A stretch of DNA of 64,000 nucleotides from Syntrophomonadaceae bacterium (lineage in GTDB: Bacteria; Bacillota; Dethiobacteria; SKNC01): NCBI GenBank assembly GCA_003555415.1, contig PWHX01000012.1, positions 1 through 64,000 of the forward strand. Direction: 5' to 3'. The first letter of the stretch is position 1. Every line of letters begins with the position of its first letter. The notes beneath the pieces are model-generated. The model was not told where the DNA came from. It made no database searches and saw nothing but the letters and a program-made list of their open reading frames with translations. Positions 16,165-26,098 of this stretch are shown one piece after another. A program made the translations under genes and the position numbers.

Positions 16165-16993
16165 AAGAATTACTACTTTTGATTTAAGGCAAAAAAAACA
16201 GAAGGGCGAAAAGAGCACTATGCTTACTGCTTATGATTATTCCCAGGCAAAAACAGTTGATGAAGCTGGAATAGACATGATTCTTGTTGGGGATTCCCTG
16301 GGTATGGTGGTGTTAGGTTACAAAGATACCCTGTCTGTAACCCTGGAGGAAATGATCCATCATGGTAAAGCCGTAGTAAGAGGATCCCAAAGTTCTATGG
16401 TAGTTATGGATATGCCTTTTATGTCTTATCAGGTTAACCGGGATGAAGCTTTAAAGAACGCTGGACGTCTTATTCAAGAAACAGGAGCTCAGGCAGTTAA
16501 GTTGGAAGGCGGAACGGAAATAATAGAAGCGGTTAAAGGTATTGTAGATGCTGGTATTCCGGTTATGGGACACCTGGGTTTAACACCTCAATCTGTGGGT
16601 CAGCTGGGGGGATATAAAGTCCAGGGTAAGGATAAAGAGGTAGCAAAGAAAATGGTTAAGGATGTCAAAGCATTAGAAGAAGCAGGGGCATTTGCTGTAG
16701 TTTTGGAGTGTGTTCCCTGGCAGTTAGCCGGTTTTATAGCTTCTACAGTTTCCATCCCTGTTATAGGAATTGGAGCAGGCAAGGAGTGTGACGGTCAGGT
16801 TCTGGTATTCCACGACGTAATGGGCTTATTTGATGAATTCAGGCCGAAATTTGTTAAACAGTATCTAAACTTGAGAGAGAACATGATAGAGGGTATTAAA
16901 GATTATGTAAAAGAAGTTAAAGAAGGTCAGTTTCCCGGTAAGGAGCATATCTTCGACCTGGGGGAAGAAGATATAAAGCAATTACTGGAATAA
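16157..16993 (+). CDS. panB: 3-methyl-2-oxobutanoate hydroxymethyltransferase
   Basis: PanB transfers a hydroxymethyl group from 5,10-methylene-THF to alpha-ketoisovalerate, giving ketopantoate, the first committed step to pantothenate and CoA. It has 278 aa, a TIM barrel. Mg ligands Asp46 (VGDSLGM) and Asp85 (VMDMPF) and the KLEGG stretch (Lys115, Glu117) match E. coli PanB almost residue for residue. GIGAG near 200 is also typical. The ATG at 16157 has TTGGAGGTAAA upstream. It overlaps the preceding reductase gene by 8 bp and is 12 bp from panC. Confidence 0.96.
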   Translation: MAKRITTFDLRQKKQKGEKSTMLTAYDYSQAKTVDEAGIDMILVGDSLGMVVLGYKDTLSVTLEEMIHHGKAVVRGSQSSMVVMDMPFMSYQVNRDEALKNAGRLIQETGAQAVKLEGGTEIIEAVKGIVDAGIPVMGHLGLTPQSVGQLGGYKVQGKDKEVAKKMVKDVKALEEAGAFAVVLECVPWQLAGFIASTVSIPVIGIGAGKECDGQVLVFHDVMGLFDEFRPKFVKQYLNLRENMIEGIKDYVKEVKEGQFPGKEHIFDLGEEDIKQLLE

Positions 16994-17005
16994 GGGGAGA
17001 TATTA

Positions 17006-17851
17006 GTGCAGGTCATCAGGTCTATTACGGAGCTTAAAGAGAAAATCAGACAGGTGAAGCAATGGGGTCAAACTATAGGGCTTGTTCCTACTATGGGTTA
17101 TCTTCATGAGGGGCATCTTTCCCTGGTTAAAGGTGCAAGGGATGACTGTGACTTTGTTGTGGTGAGTATATATGTGAATCCAATTCAGTTTGGTGTGGGG
17201 GAAGACTTTGAAGAATATCCCAGGGATTTAACCAGGGATGCCCGCTTATGTGAAGAAGAAAACGTCGATATTATTTTTTCTCCTTCAGATAGCGACATGT
17301 ACCCTAAAGGATATGCTACTTTTGTAGATGTTGAAATATTAACGGAGGGTCTTTGCGGTAGAAATCGGCCGGGACATTTCCGGGGAGTTACTACAGTGGT
17401 AACAAAATTATTCAACCTGGTAGAGCCGGACAAAGCATATTTTGGGCAGAAGGATGCCCAGCAGGCGCTGGTACTTAGGAAAATGTCGGAAGATCTCAAT
17501 ATGAATCTTGAACTGGTAATTATGCCTACTGTAAGGGAGCCTGATGGATTAGCCATGAGTACCAGGAATCATTATCTTTCTGAAAAGGAAAGGGAGGCTG
17601 GGCTGGCCTTATATAGAAGCTTAACCAGGGCGGAAGAACTTATAGAACAGGGATTACGAAAAAGCCAAGAAGTAATTTCAGCCGTGGAACAGCTTATTAA
17701 TCAGGAACCCCTGGTAGAAATAGAATATGTAGAAATAGTAGATACAAAAGAAATGGAGAGGTTAGAAGAGTTAAGGGGAGAAATATTGATTGCCCTGGCT
17801 GTTAAAATAGGGAAAACTCGTCTTATAGATAATGTTATAGTGGAGGTGTAA
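17006..17851 (+). CDS. panC: Pantothenate synthetase
   Basis: PanC joins pantoate and beta-alanine using ATP through a pantoyl-adenylate. It has 281 aa and a Rossmann nucleotidyltransferase fold. The ATP-binding signature [14 protein letters not shown] (about 28-41) carries the two His of the HIGH-like motif, and MSTRN (about 187) is the KMSKS equivalent. [14 protein letters not shown] binds pantoate. The GTG start at 17006 follows AAGGGGAGA. Its stop shares a base with the panD region, consistent with coupling. Confidence 0.96.
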   Translation: MQVIRSITELKEKIRQVKQWGQTIGLVPTMGYLHEGHLSLVKGARDDCDFVVVSIYVNPIQFGVGEDFEEYPRDLTRDARLCEEENVDIIFSPSDSDMYPKGYATFVDVEILTEGLCGRNRPGHFRGVTTVVTKLFNLVEPDKAYFGQKDAQQALVLRKMSEDLNMNLELVIMPTVREPDGLAMSTRNHYLSEKEREAGLALYRSLTRAEELIEQGLRKSQEVISAVEQLINQEPLVEIEYVEIVDTKEMERLEELRGEILIALAVKIGKTRLIDNVIVEV

Positions 17852-17853
17852 TG

Positions 17854-18222
17854 ATGTTTCGTCACATGTTTAAGTCAAAAATTCACCGTGCTACAGTTAC
17901 CGATGCAGATTTAAATTATAACGGCAGTATTACTATAGATAAAAAATTACTAGAAGAGGCTGATATACTGCCTTATGAACAGGTTCATGTAGTTAATATT
18001 AATAATGGCGCCAGGTTTGAAACTTATGTTATAGAAGGGGAAGCCGGTTCCGGTGACATTTGCCTAAATGGTGCTGCGGCCCGTCTGGCTCATCCCGGGG
18101 ACCTGGTTATAATTATTACTTATTCCTTGGTAGGAGAAGAACAATTAAAAGGTTTTGAAGTAAAAACTATATTGGTCAATGAGAAAAATCAAATTGTTAA
18201 GGTAAACAAAGAAAAAGTATAG
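17854..18222 (+). CDS. panD: Aspartate 1-decarboxylase (pyruvoyl type)
   Basis: PanD makes beta-alanine for PanC. It is a 122-aa proenzyme that cuts itself between Gly24 and Ser25 (YNGSITID) to form the pyruvoyl cofactor. These numbers apply to the ATG at 17854, preferred over 17851 because GGAGGTG (17842-17848) then has a 5-nt spacer and the cleavage site falls exactly where it does in E. coli. Lys9 and the NGAAARL stretch of the active site are present. It is the last gene of the pan operon, closed by the hairpin at 18254. Confidence 0.95.
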   Translation: MFRHMFKSKIHRATVTDADLNYNGSITIDKKLLEEADILPYEQVHVVNINNGARFETYVIEGEAGSGDICLNGAAARLAHPGDLVIIITYSLVGEEQLKGFEVKTILVNEKNQIVKVNKEKV

Positions 18223-18253
18223 TTATTGTGGCATTGCTTTTATCTTTTTTTTT

Positions 18254-18278
18254 AACTGGCTTTAGGGTCAGTTTTTTT
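18254..18278 (+). terminator. Terminator of the pan operon
   Basis: AACTGGC (18254-18260) pairs with GTCAGTT (18267-18273), including one G-U pair, across a 6-nt loop. It is followed by seven T residues. Confidence 0.75.
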
Positions 18279-18327
18279 ATGAGAAATATCCAGAACTTTT
18301 GTTATAATTTAAAAAAAAATATTTTTA

Positions 18328-18336
18328 TGCTATACT
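18328..18336 (+). promoter_or_regulatory. Extended -10 promoter for the aminomutase gene
   Basis: TGCTATACT is an extended -10 (TGn plus TATACT). A second extended -10 (TGTTATAAT, 18300-18308) lies just upstream and may be used as well. Either placement favours the TTG start at 18392. Confidence 0.55.
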
Positions 18337-18391
18337 TGTAATGGTTTATTTATTGACACGAGAGAAATATTTTGCACAAGGGGTGTTGGCT

Positions 18392-19648
18392 TTGGTAGAA
18401 GAAATAAATAATTGTTCTCTGGAAGAAAGACGTGAATTGGCTTTGGAAAGGGCCAGGGAGTTGAAGAGTTATATTAATGACTATATGGAAGCTCAGGGTA
18501 AAATTGAAGCCGGCTTAAACCTGGAAGATACTTTTAAAGAAAATAAGAAAAGAATAAAATATATATTGAATGCTACAGAGGAAGACTGGCAGAGTTGGCA
18601 GTGGCAGATTGAAAACAGGATATATAATGTAGAAACCCTGGCAAAAATAATAAATATAAGTGAAGAAGCAAAAAATGCTATTAAAATGATAGAAGGCAGG
18701 TATCGATGGGCTGTTTCCCCTTACTATCTAAGCTTAGCAGATAATGATAACCCTGGATGTCCTATACGTAAACAATCGATACCGTCACTTTTAGAATATA
18801 CAAATAACTTGGGACAGGATGATCCTATGGCGGAAGAATTTACGTCTCCTGCTCCGGCTATTACCAGGAGATATCCGGATCGTCTTATCATAAACGTTAC
18901 TAACCAGTGTGCCATGTACTGCAGGCACTGCCAGAGAAGAAGAAATATTGGCGAATTAGACACTCCAGCCCCAAGGGAAAAAATTGAAGAAGCATTAAAA
19001 TATATTAGAGAAAATGAAGAATTGAGAGACATTCTGCTAACCGGTGGAGATGCTTTTATGCTTTCTAATGAAGAAATAGACTGGCTGTTAACCCAGCTTG
19101 ACGAGATACCTCATGTTGAAATCAAACGTTTGGGAACCCGAACACCTGTGACGCTGCCCATGAGGGTAGATGATGAGCTCTGCACCATACTGGAAAAGCA
19201 TGCTCCTGTTTACGTAAACGTTCACTTTAATCACCCTAAAGAAGTGACTGAGGCCTCCCGTAAGGCATGTTTTAAGCTAGCTAAAGCTGGGGTGCCCCTG
19301 GGAAATCAGGCAGTTCTCTTGAGAGATATTAATAATGATTCACATGTAATGAAAAAATTAAATCATGAATTGCTTAAAATCCTGGTCAAGCCTTATTATA
19401 TTTTCCATGCCAAGGGCGTTAGGGGAACAGCTCACTTCAGGACCCCTGTAGAGGATGGTATAAAAATAATGAATAGCTTAAGAGGGCATACTTCAGGCTT
19501 AGCGATACCGACCTTTATAGTAAATGCACCCGAGGGATTTGGGAAAATTCCTATGCTTTCCGAATATATTATATCCTTGTCTTCCGACAAGATAACTATT
19601 CGTAACTGGGAGAATAAAGACTTCGAATATTTCAACCCACATGATTAA
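18392..19648 (+). CDS. eam: Radical-SAM aminomutase, probable glutamate 2,3-aminomutase
   Basis: This PLP- and SAM-dependent enzyme of the KamA family has 418 aa and the cluster motif CAMYCRHC (Cys173, 177, 180). In lysine 2,3-aminomutase, Asp293 and Asp330 hold the substrate side-chain amine. Here the equivalent residues, 37 apart, are Lys341 (IFHAKGV) and Asn378 (IVNAPEG). That is the Lys/Asn pair reported for Clostridioides glutamate 2,3-aminomutase, which makes beta-glutamate, a compatible solute. The protein also ends without the Cys-rich zinc-binding tail of lysine aminomutase (no C-terminal cysteines). The TTG start is chosen for AAGGGGTG (18378-18385) at a 6-nt spacer and for family length. 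Monocistronic. Confidence 0.82.
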   Translation: MVEEINNCSLEERRELALERARELKSYINDYMEAQGKIEAGLNLEDTFKENKKRIKYILNATEEDWQSWQWQIENRIYNVETLAKIINISEEAKNAIKMIEGRYRWAVSPYYLSLADNDNPGCPIRKQSIPSLLEYTNNLGQDDPMAEEFTSPAPAITRRYPDRLIINVTNQCAMYCRHCQRRRNIGELDTPAPREKIEEALKYIRENEELRDILLTGGDAFMLSNEEIDWLLTQLDEIPHVEIKRLGTRTPVTLPMRVDDELCTILEKHAPVYVNVHFNHPKEVTEASRKACFKLAKAGVPLGNQAVLLRDINNDSHVMKKLNHELLKILVKPYYIFHAKGVRGTAHFRTPVEDGIKIMNSLRGHTSGLAIPTFIVNAPEGFGKIPMLSEYIISLSSDKITIRNWENKDFEYFNPHD

Positions 19649-19677
19649 AAAATAATTTTATAATTTCTTTACCATTA

Positions 19678-19728
19678 ATATTTGGGTAGACGCTTTCATA
19701 AAAATGATGTCTACCCAAATATTTTTTT
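19678..19728 (+). terminator. Strong terminator after the aminomutase gene
   Basis: Perfect 14-bp arms, 19678-19691 and 19709-19722, with a 17-nt loop and a T-rich tail (to 19728). Confidence 0.85.
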
Positions 19729-19828
19729 CTTTTCATGTAATGAGGAATATTTTGCAAATTAAGAAGGAATAATTTACAAACTGTCGAATGTAAAGCAGGA
19801 AACATTCTTAATTTATGAGGTGTTATAA

Positions 19829-20911
19829 TTGACTTATAAAAAATACTGGGTAGGGTTAAGTTCAATATCCTGTCTTGGGCCAAAAAGAATATTAAATATA
19901 ATAAATCATTTTGGTACAGCGCAAAAAGCCTGGCATGCATCCCGGGAGCAGTTTGTCGAAGTTGAAGGAATAAGCCAAAAGATCGCTTCTCAAATTGAAA
20001 AAGAAAGAAAAAACATAGATTTATCCATCAAGTTAAAACAGCTACAGGATAACGATATAAAAGTTATAACTTATGAAGATGAAAATTACCCCCAGGCTTT
20101 AAAGTATATACATTATCCCCCGGCTTTATTATATGTAAAGGGGGAATTTAATTTCCAGGATCAAAAGGTTGTAGGTATAGTTGGAACCAGGAAATATACA
20201 TCTTATGGGAAAAGAGTAGCGACTAAAATAGCAGGGTCTTTAACCCGTTTTGGTTTTACTATAGTAAGTGGTCTGGCCCGGGGCATTGATACTTTTGCTC
20301 ATCGTTCAACCCTGGATTCAGGAGGCAGGACAGTTGCTGTATTAGGATGTGGAATTGATGTGATTTATCCCCGTCAAAACATTAATTTGGCCAGAGAAAT
20401 TGTCAAGGAGGGAGCATTGATTTCGGAATTTCCGCCGGGGACTCCACCGGCTGCTGGAAATTTTCCCAGGAGAAACCGCATTATCAGTGGATTGGCGTAT
20501 GGCCTGGTAGTAGTAGAAGCTGCAGAAAAGAGTGGAGCTCTAATTACTGCAGATTATGCCTTAGAACAGGGAAAAGATGTTTTTGCTGTGCCGGGTAATA
20601 TAGATAGTCCCTATAGCAGAGGATGTAATAAACTGATAAAAGAGGGAGCAGTTATGGTAGGAAACCCTCTAGACATTGTTCAAGAAATGGGTTATGATTT
20701 CACAGACGAATCAGGATTGCAGTACAATTTTGCAGATTATACCGATGAGGAGAAAAGATTATTGGCTGTTCTTGATCCACAGCCGATGCATATAGATGAG
20801 ATTCTAAAGAGAAACAAGCTTTCTTCTCAAAAACTAAATTCCCTACTAACAAGTTTAGAGTTAAAGGGAGCGGTCAGGCAGTTAATAGGAAAATATTTTC
20901 AAAAAGCTTAA
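19829..20911 (+). CDS. dprA: DNA-processing protein DprA/Smf
   Basis: DprA binds incoming single-stranded DNA and loads RecA during transformation. It has 360 aa. An N-terminal SAM-like helical region (about 1-65) is followed by the Rossmann-like DprA core with GIVGTRKYTSYG (about 113), SGLARGIDTFAH, AVLGCGIDVIYP and FPRRNRIISGLA. A C-terminal winged-helix domain (about 300-360; PMHIDEILKRNKLS) completes it. The TTG start at 19829 follows GAGGTG. It sits directly upstream of topA, a standard Firmicute arrangement. Confidence 0.95.
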   Translation: MTYKKYWVGLSSISCLGPKRILNIINHFGTAQKAWHASREQFVEVEGISQKIASQIEKERKNIDLSIKLKQLQDNDIKVITYEDENYPQALKYIHYPPALLYVKGEFNFQDQKVVGIVGTRKYTSYGKRVATKIAGSLTRFGFTIVSGLARGIDTFAHRSTLDSGGRTVAVLGCGIDVIYPRQNINLAREIVKEGALISEFPPGTPPAAGNFPRRNRIISGLAYGLVVVEAAEKSGALITADYALEQGKDVFAVPGNIDSPYSRGCNKLIKEGAVMVGNPLDIVQEMGYDFTDESGLQYNFADYTDEEKRLLAVLDPQPMHIDEILKRNKLSSQKLNSLLTSLELKGAVRQLIGKYFQKA

Positions 20912-20920
20912 AAAAATGTA

Positions 20921-20949
20921 TTAACTATATGCAAAAAGTATAGTATATA
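20921..20949 (+). promoter_or_regulatory. Possible promoter for topA
   Basis: TTAACT (20921-20926), a 17-bp spacer and TATATA (20944-20949). Both hexamers are imperfect. It lies in the 76-bp gap between dprA and topA. Confidence 0.4.
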
Positions 20950-20987
20950 TATAATTTATCAGGTTTAAACTTATCGGAGGTGCATAA

Positions 20988-23081
20988 ATGTATCTAGTCA
21001 TAGTTGAATCACCTGCCAAAGCGCGAACTATAAAAAAATTCTTAGGAAAAAATTATAAAGTTGAAGCTTCCATGGGCCACGTAATAGATTTGCCCAAAAG
21101 CCAAATTGGGATTGATACTGAAAAAAAATATAAACCAAAGTATATTACTATTAGGGGAAAGGGAGAAATTTTAAAAAAACTAAAAACGGCCAGGAAAAAA
21201 GCTAAGAAGGTCTTCTTCGCAGCAGACCCTGACAGGGAAGGAGAGGCTATTAGCTGGCATTTAATGAAAGCTTTGGAGGTAAACGAAGATGAACCCTGCC
21301 GGGTAGAGTTCCATGAAATTACCAAAAATACAGTTAAAGATGCTTTTAAAAAGCCAAGAAAGATTGATAAAAACCGGGTAGAAGCCCAGCAGGCCAGACG
21401 CATATTGGACCGTTTAGTAGGTTATAAAATTAGTCCTTTGTTATGGAAAAAGGTAAAGAAAGGACTTAGCGCCGGCAGAGTACAGTCGGTGGCTATACGT
21501 TTGATTTGTGATCGGGAAGAAGAAATTAGGTCTTTTGTTCCTGAAGAGTACTGGTCCTTAACAGCCCAGCTAACCCCTGGGGGAAAGGCGGATTCCTTTT
21601 TGGCCCAGTTCAGGGGAATGGATAAAAGCAAAATAAAACTCACTGATGAAAACATGGTAAATGACATCATAGGAGAATTAACCCAGGCAAAGTATGTAAT
21701 AAACAGTATTAAAAAGAGGGAACGGAAAAGAAACCCGGCACCTCCTTTTACAACCAGCAGCTTGCAGCAGGATTCTTCCAGCAGGTTAGGGTTTACTGTT
21801 CGCAAAACAATGTCTATAGCTCAGCAGCTTTACGAAGGTATAAACATAAAAAAAGAAGGTACTGTTGGTCTTATAACTTATATAAGAACTGATTCTACTA
21901 AAATATCCGACACAGCCCGGGAAGAGGCGAAGAATTATATATTAAAAAAATACGGTGAAGATTATTACCCTGCCAAGCCCAGAGTGTACAAAGTTAAAAA
22001 AGGGGCCCAGGAAGCTCATGAAGCCATTCGTCCTACTTCAACTTTCAGAAATCCAGATGATATAAAAGGACATCTTACCAAAGACCAGTATCGCTTATAT
22101 AAATTGATCTGGGAAAGGTTTCTCGCCAGCCAGATGAGTCATGCTGTATTTAACATGGTTACGGTAGATATAAAAGCTTACAATTATTTATTTAGAACTA
22201 CAGGTTCCACTGTCAAGTTTCCTGGATTTTTAGTTATTTATGATAATTTAGGTATAGATGAAAGGGAAGAAGACAGGGTTTTACCGGAATTAGAAGAAGG
22301 CCAGGAACTAAATTTAATTAAACTGAAACCCCAACAGCATTTTACGCAACCTCCTCCCCGGTACACCGAAGCTTCCCTGGTTAAGACCCTTGAAGAGAAA
22401 GGCGTTGGGCGTCCATCCACTTATGCCCCTACAATAGATACTATACAGGCCCGGGGATATGTCTTAAAAGAAAAGAAAAATCTTGTTCCTACGGAACTGG
22501 GACAAATAGTCGTAGATCTAATGAAGGAATTTTTTCCTGATATCATAAATGTAGAATTCACAGCCTCTCTGGAGGATAAATTGGATTTAGTTGAAGAAGG
22601 AAATGTCCGTTGGATTGAAGTGATAGACAATTTCTACATTCCTTTTCAAAAAACCATACAATACGCAGAAAAGGAAATGGAGGAAATAGAAATACAGGAC
22701 GAGGTAAGTGATGAGGTGTGTGAAAAATGTGGCAGACAAATGGTGTATAAGCACGGACGATATGGTAAATTTTTAGCCTGCCCTGGTTTTCCTGAATGCA
22801 GAAATACAAAGCCAATTTTAAAGGAAACAGGGGTAAAATGTCCGGTTTGCGGCGGAGAAGTAGTAGAAAAGAAAACGAAAAAAGGCAGGACGTTTTTCGG
22901 CTGCAGCAGTTATCCGGATTGTGAGTTTGTATCCTGGCAACGACCCGTTAATGAAAAGTGCCCATATTGTGATTCAGTACTGGTAGAAAAGAGGAGCAAA
23001 CAAAAACTTACACTGAGATGCCTGAACAAGGAATGTGACTTTCAAAGGGATGAAAAAAAAAATAAACAAGAAAGTAAATAA
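20988..23081 (+). CDS. topA: DNA topoisomerase I
   Basis: This type IA topoisomerase relaxes negative supercoils. It has 697 aa. The Toprim domain at the start ([32 protein letters not shown]) carries the metal-binding acidic residues, and Tyr298 in [10 protein letters not shown] is the DNA-linking tyrosine. Three C-terminal four-Cys zinc ribbons follow: about 577-608, 618-646 and 657-684. ATG at 20988 with TCGGAGGTG upstream. trmFO follows after 17 bp, so topA-trmFO are likely co-transcribed. Confidence 0.97.
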   Translation: MYLVIVESPAKARTIKKFLGKNYKVEASMGHVIDLPKSQIGIDTEKKYKPKYITIRGKGEILKKLKTARKKAKKVFFAADPDREGEAISWHLMKALEVNEDEPCRVEFHEITKNTVKDAFKKPRKIDKNRVEAQQARRILDRLVGYKISPLLWKKVKKGLSAGRVQSVAIRLICDREEEIRSFVPEEYWSLTAQLTPGGKADSFLAQFRGMDKSKIKLTDENMVNDIIGELTQAKYVINSIKKRERKRNPAPPFTTSSLQQDSSSRLGFTVRKTMSIAQQLYEGINIKKEGTVGLITYIRTDSTKISDTAREEAKNYILKKYGEDYYPAKPRVYKVKKGAQEAHEAIRPTSTFRNPDDIKGHLTKDQYRLYKLIWERFLASQMSHAVFNMVTVDIKAYNYLFRTTGSTVKFPGFLVIYDNLGIDEREEDRVLPELEEGQELNLIKLKPQQHFTQPPPRYTEASLVKTLEEKGVGRPSTYAPTIDTIQARGYVLKEKKNLVPTELGQIVVDLMKEFFPDIINVEFTASLEDKLDLVEEGNVRWIEVIDNFYIPFQKTIQYAEKEMEEIEIQDEVSDEVCEKCGRQMVYKHGRYGKFLACPGFPECRNTKPILKETGVKCPVCGGEVVEKKTKKGRTFFGCSSYPDCEFVSWQRPVNEKCPYCDSVLVEKRSKQKLTLRCLNKECDFQRDEKKNKQESK

Positions 23082-23098
23082 CGGGAGGAACTAAATAT

Positions 23099-24418
23099 AT
23101 GAAAGATGAAATTATTATAATTGGTGGAGGGCTCGCCGGAAGTGAGGCAGCCTGGCAGGCTGCCTCCCGGGGCACCAAAGTTATTCTTTATGAGATGCGG
23201 CCTGAAAAAATGACTCCGGCTCATCATACAGGCATGTTATCGGAACTGGTGTGCAGTAATTCTTTAAGGTCTATGGATCTGGAAAATGCGGCAGGTCTTT
23301 TAAAGGAGGAAATGCGTAGGCTAAACTCTTTAATTATGTCTTCTGCAGATAAAAGCCGTGTTCCTGCTGGCAGTGCCCTTGCCGTAGACAGGGAGCTTTT
23401 TGCCCGACAAATTACAGAAACACTGGAAGAGAATCCCCTGGTGGAATTAAGAAGAGAGGAAGCAGAAAAAATTCCTGAAACTGATAAGCCAGTAATAATC
23501 GCCACAGGCCCTCTTACTTCTGAGGTGCTGGCTGAAGAAATAAAAGGGATTACAGGAAGTGAGTACCTGTATTTCTTTGATGCTGCTGCTCCTATAGTAA
23601 CCAGGGAGTCAATAAATATGGAAAAAGTGTTTCGGGCTTCCCGTTACGGTAAGGGTACGGCAGATTACCTCAACTGTCCTATGAATGAAGAGGAATATAA
23701 TCGTTTTTGGAAGGCTTTAACTGATGCTGAACGATACCAAAAAAAAGAGTTTGAAAAGGAAGTGTATTTTGAAGGTTGTATGCCTGTAGAAGAGATGGCT
23801 TCCCGGGGGTATAAAACCCTTCTTTTTGGTCCTTTAAAGCCAGTTGGGTTGGAAGATCCCCGGTCCGGGGAACAGGCTTACGCTATTGCACAATTGAGGC
23901 AGGACAATCTTTCTGAAACATTGTATAATATGGTAGGTTTTCAAACCAGCCTGACCTGGCCTGAACAAGAGCGGGTTTTTCGTTTAATCCCTGGTTTAGA
24001 GAATGCTGAATTTCTCCGCTTTGGGGTTATGCACCGGAATACTTTTATAAACTCACCAGAAGTATTGAGCTCAACCTTGCAGCTAAAAGACAGGCCTAAT
24101 TTATTATTTGCCGGTCAATTAACAGGGGTAGAAGGTTATGTGGAATCTACTTCCTCCGGCCTTATAGCAGGCATAAATGCTTCTCTTTTGGTTAAAGGTA
24201 AGGATCCCTTAATATTCCCTCCCACTACAGCGCATGGTGCTTTATGTCATTATATAACCACAGCTAGCCCTAAAAATTTCCAGCCTATGAATGTAAATTT
24301 TGGACTGCTACCTGCACCGGAAATAAAGGTTAAGGGAAAGGAAAGAAAAGCCTATTATTCAAAAAAAGCCTTAAAGGCTATGGAGGACTATATTAAAGAT
24401 CAAAATATATTAAATTAA
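23099..24418 (+). CDS. trmFO: Methylenetetrahydrofolate-tRNA (uracil-54-C5)-methyltransferase
   Basis: TrmFO uses FAD and methylene-THF to make ribothymidine at position 54 of tRNA. It has 439 aa. The FAD-binding motif [11 protein letters not shown] is at the N-terminus. Cys52 ([10 protein letters not shown]) and Cys227 ([11 protein letters not shown]) match the two functional cysteines of Bacillus Trm[18 protein letters not shown] near the C-terminus is the second FAD contact. The order topA-trmFO-xerC-hslV-hslU-codY is the Firmicute standard (gid in older naming). Confidence 0.97.
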   Translation: MKDEIIIIGGGLAGSEAAWQAASRGTKVILYEMRPEKMTPAHHTGMLSELVCSNSLRSMDLENAAGLLKEEMRRLNSLIMSSADKSRVPAGSALAVDRELFARQITETLEENPLVELRREEAEKIPETDKPVIIATGPLTSEVLAEEIKGITGSEYLYFFDAAAPIVTRESINMEKVFRASRYGKGTADYLNCPMNEEEYNRFWKALTDAERYQKKEFEKEVYFEGCMPVEEMASRGYKTLLFGPLKPVGLEDPRSGEQAYAIAQLRQDNLSETLYNMVGFQTSLTWPEQERVFRLIPGLENAEFLRFGVMHRNTFINSPEVLSSTLQLKDRPNLLFAGQLTGVEGYVESTSSGLIAGINASLLVKGKDPLIFPPTTAHGALCHYITTASPKNFQPMNVNFGLLPAPEIKVKGKERKAYYSKKALKAMEDYIKDQNILN

Positions 24419-24430
24419 ATTTTGATCTTT
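24395..24430 (+). terminator. Inverted repeat at the trmFO stop
   Basis: Perfect 12-bp arms, AAAGATCAAAAT (24395-24406) and ATTTTGATCTTT (24419-24430), with a 12-nt loop spanning the trmFO stop codon. The T-tract is only three bases, so termination may be weak and read-through to xerC is likely. Confidence 0.5.
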
Positions 24431-24511
24431 ACAAGCGTGTTAGAAGGGATACAAATATTCTTGCATAAAGGCAGATGATATGGTAAGATTTTAAAAAAAG
24501 AGGGTGTTAAA

Positions 24512-25408
24512 GTGGGAGATATACTTGAAAACTTTATTAGCTTCTTAAAAATAGAAAAAAATGCATCAGAATGGACGCAACGAAAATATTTAGAAGACCT
24601 GAAACAATTTTCCATGTTCCTGGAACAGCAAGGAAGTAGTCTTCAAAATATGGACCACTTGGTTATACGACATTTTCTTTCTGCTTTACAGAAAAAGGGT
24701 TACGCCCGAACTACTGTTGCCCGAAAACTTTCTGCTATACGTTCTTTAATTCGGTATATAAACCGGGAAAACAGTATGGCTGTAAATGAAAGGTTGTCTT
24801 TTTTTACTCCCAAGAGAGGGCAAAGTCTACCCAAGTTTTTATATTTAACTGAAATTATTACTCTGATAGAGTCGCCAGATACAAATACTGTCTTAGGCAG
24901 CCGGGATAGGGCTATAATGGAAACTCTTTATGCAGCCGGTATAAGAGTAAGTGAGTTGGTAGGGCTCAGCTTGGAGAGTATAGACTTAGATTCCAGATTA
25001 TTAAAAGTAAAGGGCAAGGGGAATAAAGAAAGATTTGTTTTGATTGGCAAATATGCAGAAAGCTCCCTTCGTTCCTACCTTGAGTTAAGCCGGACTAAAC
25101 TTTTAGAAAAAAGAAAAGATGGATCATTTGAAAAAGCAATTTTTTTAAATAAGTACGGCTTTCGACTGTCAGACAGGAGTATTAGGAGAATTATAGAAAA
25201 ATACATAAAGAAAGCTTCTGTAAAAACTAAAGCCAGTCCCCACACCATAAGACATTCATTTGCTACTCACCTTCTAGATGCCGGGGCTGATTTAAGAACT
25301 GTACAGGAATTACTTGGGCATGTGAATCTATCTTCTACTCAAATATATACCCATTTGACGAAGGAAAATGTTAAAATAATTTATAACTCTGCACATCCCA
25401 GGGCCTAG
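24512..25408 (+). CDS. xerC: Tyrosine recombinase XerC/CodV
   Basis: This site-specific recombinase resolves chromosome dimers at dif, together with XerD. It has 298 aa. The N-terminal SAM-like core-binding domain spans about 1-85. The catalytic set is visible: Arg in [12 protein letters not shown], Lys in [22 protein letters not shown], the His of LLGHVNL and the nucleophile Tyr of STQIYTH. The GTG start at 24512 follows AGGGTG. Its place before hslV matches codV in Bacillus. Confidence 0.94.
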   Translation: MGDILENFISFLKIEKNASEWTQRKYLEDLKQFSMFLEQQGSSLQNMDHLVIRHFLSALQKKGYARTTVARKLSAIRSLIRYINRENSMAVNERLSFFTPKRGQSLPKFLYLTEIITLIESPDTNTVLGSRDRAIMETLYAAGIRVSELVGLSLESIDLDSRLLKVKGKGNKERFVLIGKYAESSLRSYLELSRTKLLEKRKDGSFEKAIFLNKYGFRLSDRSIRRIIEKYIKKASVKTKASPHTIRHSFATHLLDAGADLRTVQELLGHVNLSSTQIYTHLTKENVKIIYNSAHPRA

Positions 25409-25460
25409 TAAAGTACGAAATAAAGGGTCTGGAGAAATTAATTATTTAAAGAGGAAAACT

Positions 25461-25997
25461 ATGTTTAAAGGTACAACTATAGTTGCTGTAAAAAAAGGTA
25501 ATAAGGCAGCAATAGCCGGAGATGGTCAGGTAACTTTTGGCCAAAACATGATTATGAAAAGAAAGGCTGTTAAAATTAGAAAGATATACAGCAATAAAGT
25601 TATAGCTGGTTTTGCCGGTTCTGTAGCTGATACTTTTACGCTTTTTGAAAAGTTTGAGGAGCAACTGCATAAATACCAGGGAAACATGAAAAGAGCTGCT
25701 GTGGAACTTGCAAAAGAATGGAGAACCGACAAGTATTTGCGTCGGTTAGAGGCCTTGTTAATTGTAGTTAATGTAGAAAGCCTTTTAATTATTTCAGGCA
25801 CCGGTGAAGTTATCGAGCCAGATGATAATGTGGCTGCCGTTGGTTCAGGTGCAGGTTATGCCCTGGCTGCAGCTAGGGCTATGTTGAAGCACACTAACCT
25901 TCAACCTGGGGAAGTAGCCAAGGACTCTCTTTCTATGGCTGCTGATATATGCGTATATACCAACCATGAAATAGCTGTAGAAGATCTATATTTATAA
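25461..25997 (+). CDS. hslV: ATP-dependent protease peptidase subunit HslV
   Basis: HslV is the proteolytic ring of the HslUV (ClpQY) protease. It has 178 aa with a proteasome beta-subunit fold. The TTIVAV motif follows a four-residue leader (MFKG), which must be removed to expose Thr5 as the N-terminal nucleophile. The core stretch [14 protein letters not shown] matches the family. Bacillus ClpQ instead uses Ser, so this protein follows the E. coli-type threonine mechanism. It is followed by hslU after 101 AT-rich bases. Confidence 0.95.
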   Translation: MFKGTTIVAVKKGNKAAIAGDGQVTFGQNMIMKRKAVKIRKIYSNKVIAGFAGSVADTFTLFEKFEEQLHKYQGNMKRAAVELAKEWRTDKYLRRLEALLIVVNVESLLIISGTGEVIEPDDNVAAVGSGAGYALAAARAMLKHTNLQPGEVAKDSLSMAADICVYTNHEIAVEDLYL

Positions 25998-26098
25998 AAT
26001 TTTTATTCTAAATTTTTGAAATTTTATAAATATTTTAGTATTTTCTGCCATCATTTTTTTGACGTTCCCGTCTTTTATTTTTTAGGAGGAATAAACAT

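Noticed and set aside
18341..18391. Longer aminomutase start at ATG 18341.
   Set aside because: It lies at or upstream of the likely transcription start and has no ribosome site; TTG 18392 has both a good site and family length.
18392..19648. Annotation as lysine 2,3-aminomutase (kamA).
   Set aside because: The two lysine-binding Asp residues are replaced by Lys and Asn, the glutamate-enzyme pattern.
25998..26098. Terminator between hslV and hslU (GACG-ttcc-CGTC followed by T).
   Set aside because: The stem is only four base pairs; too weak to call.
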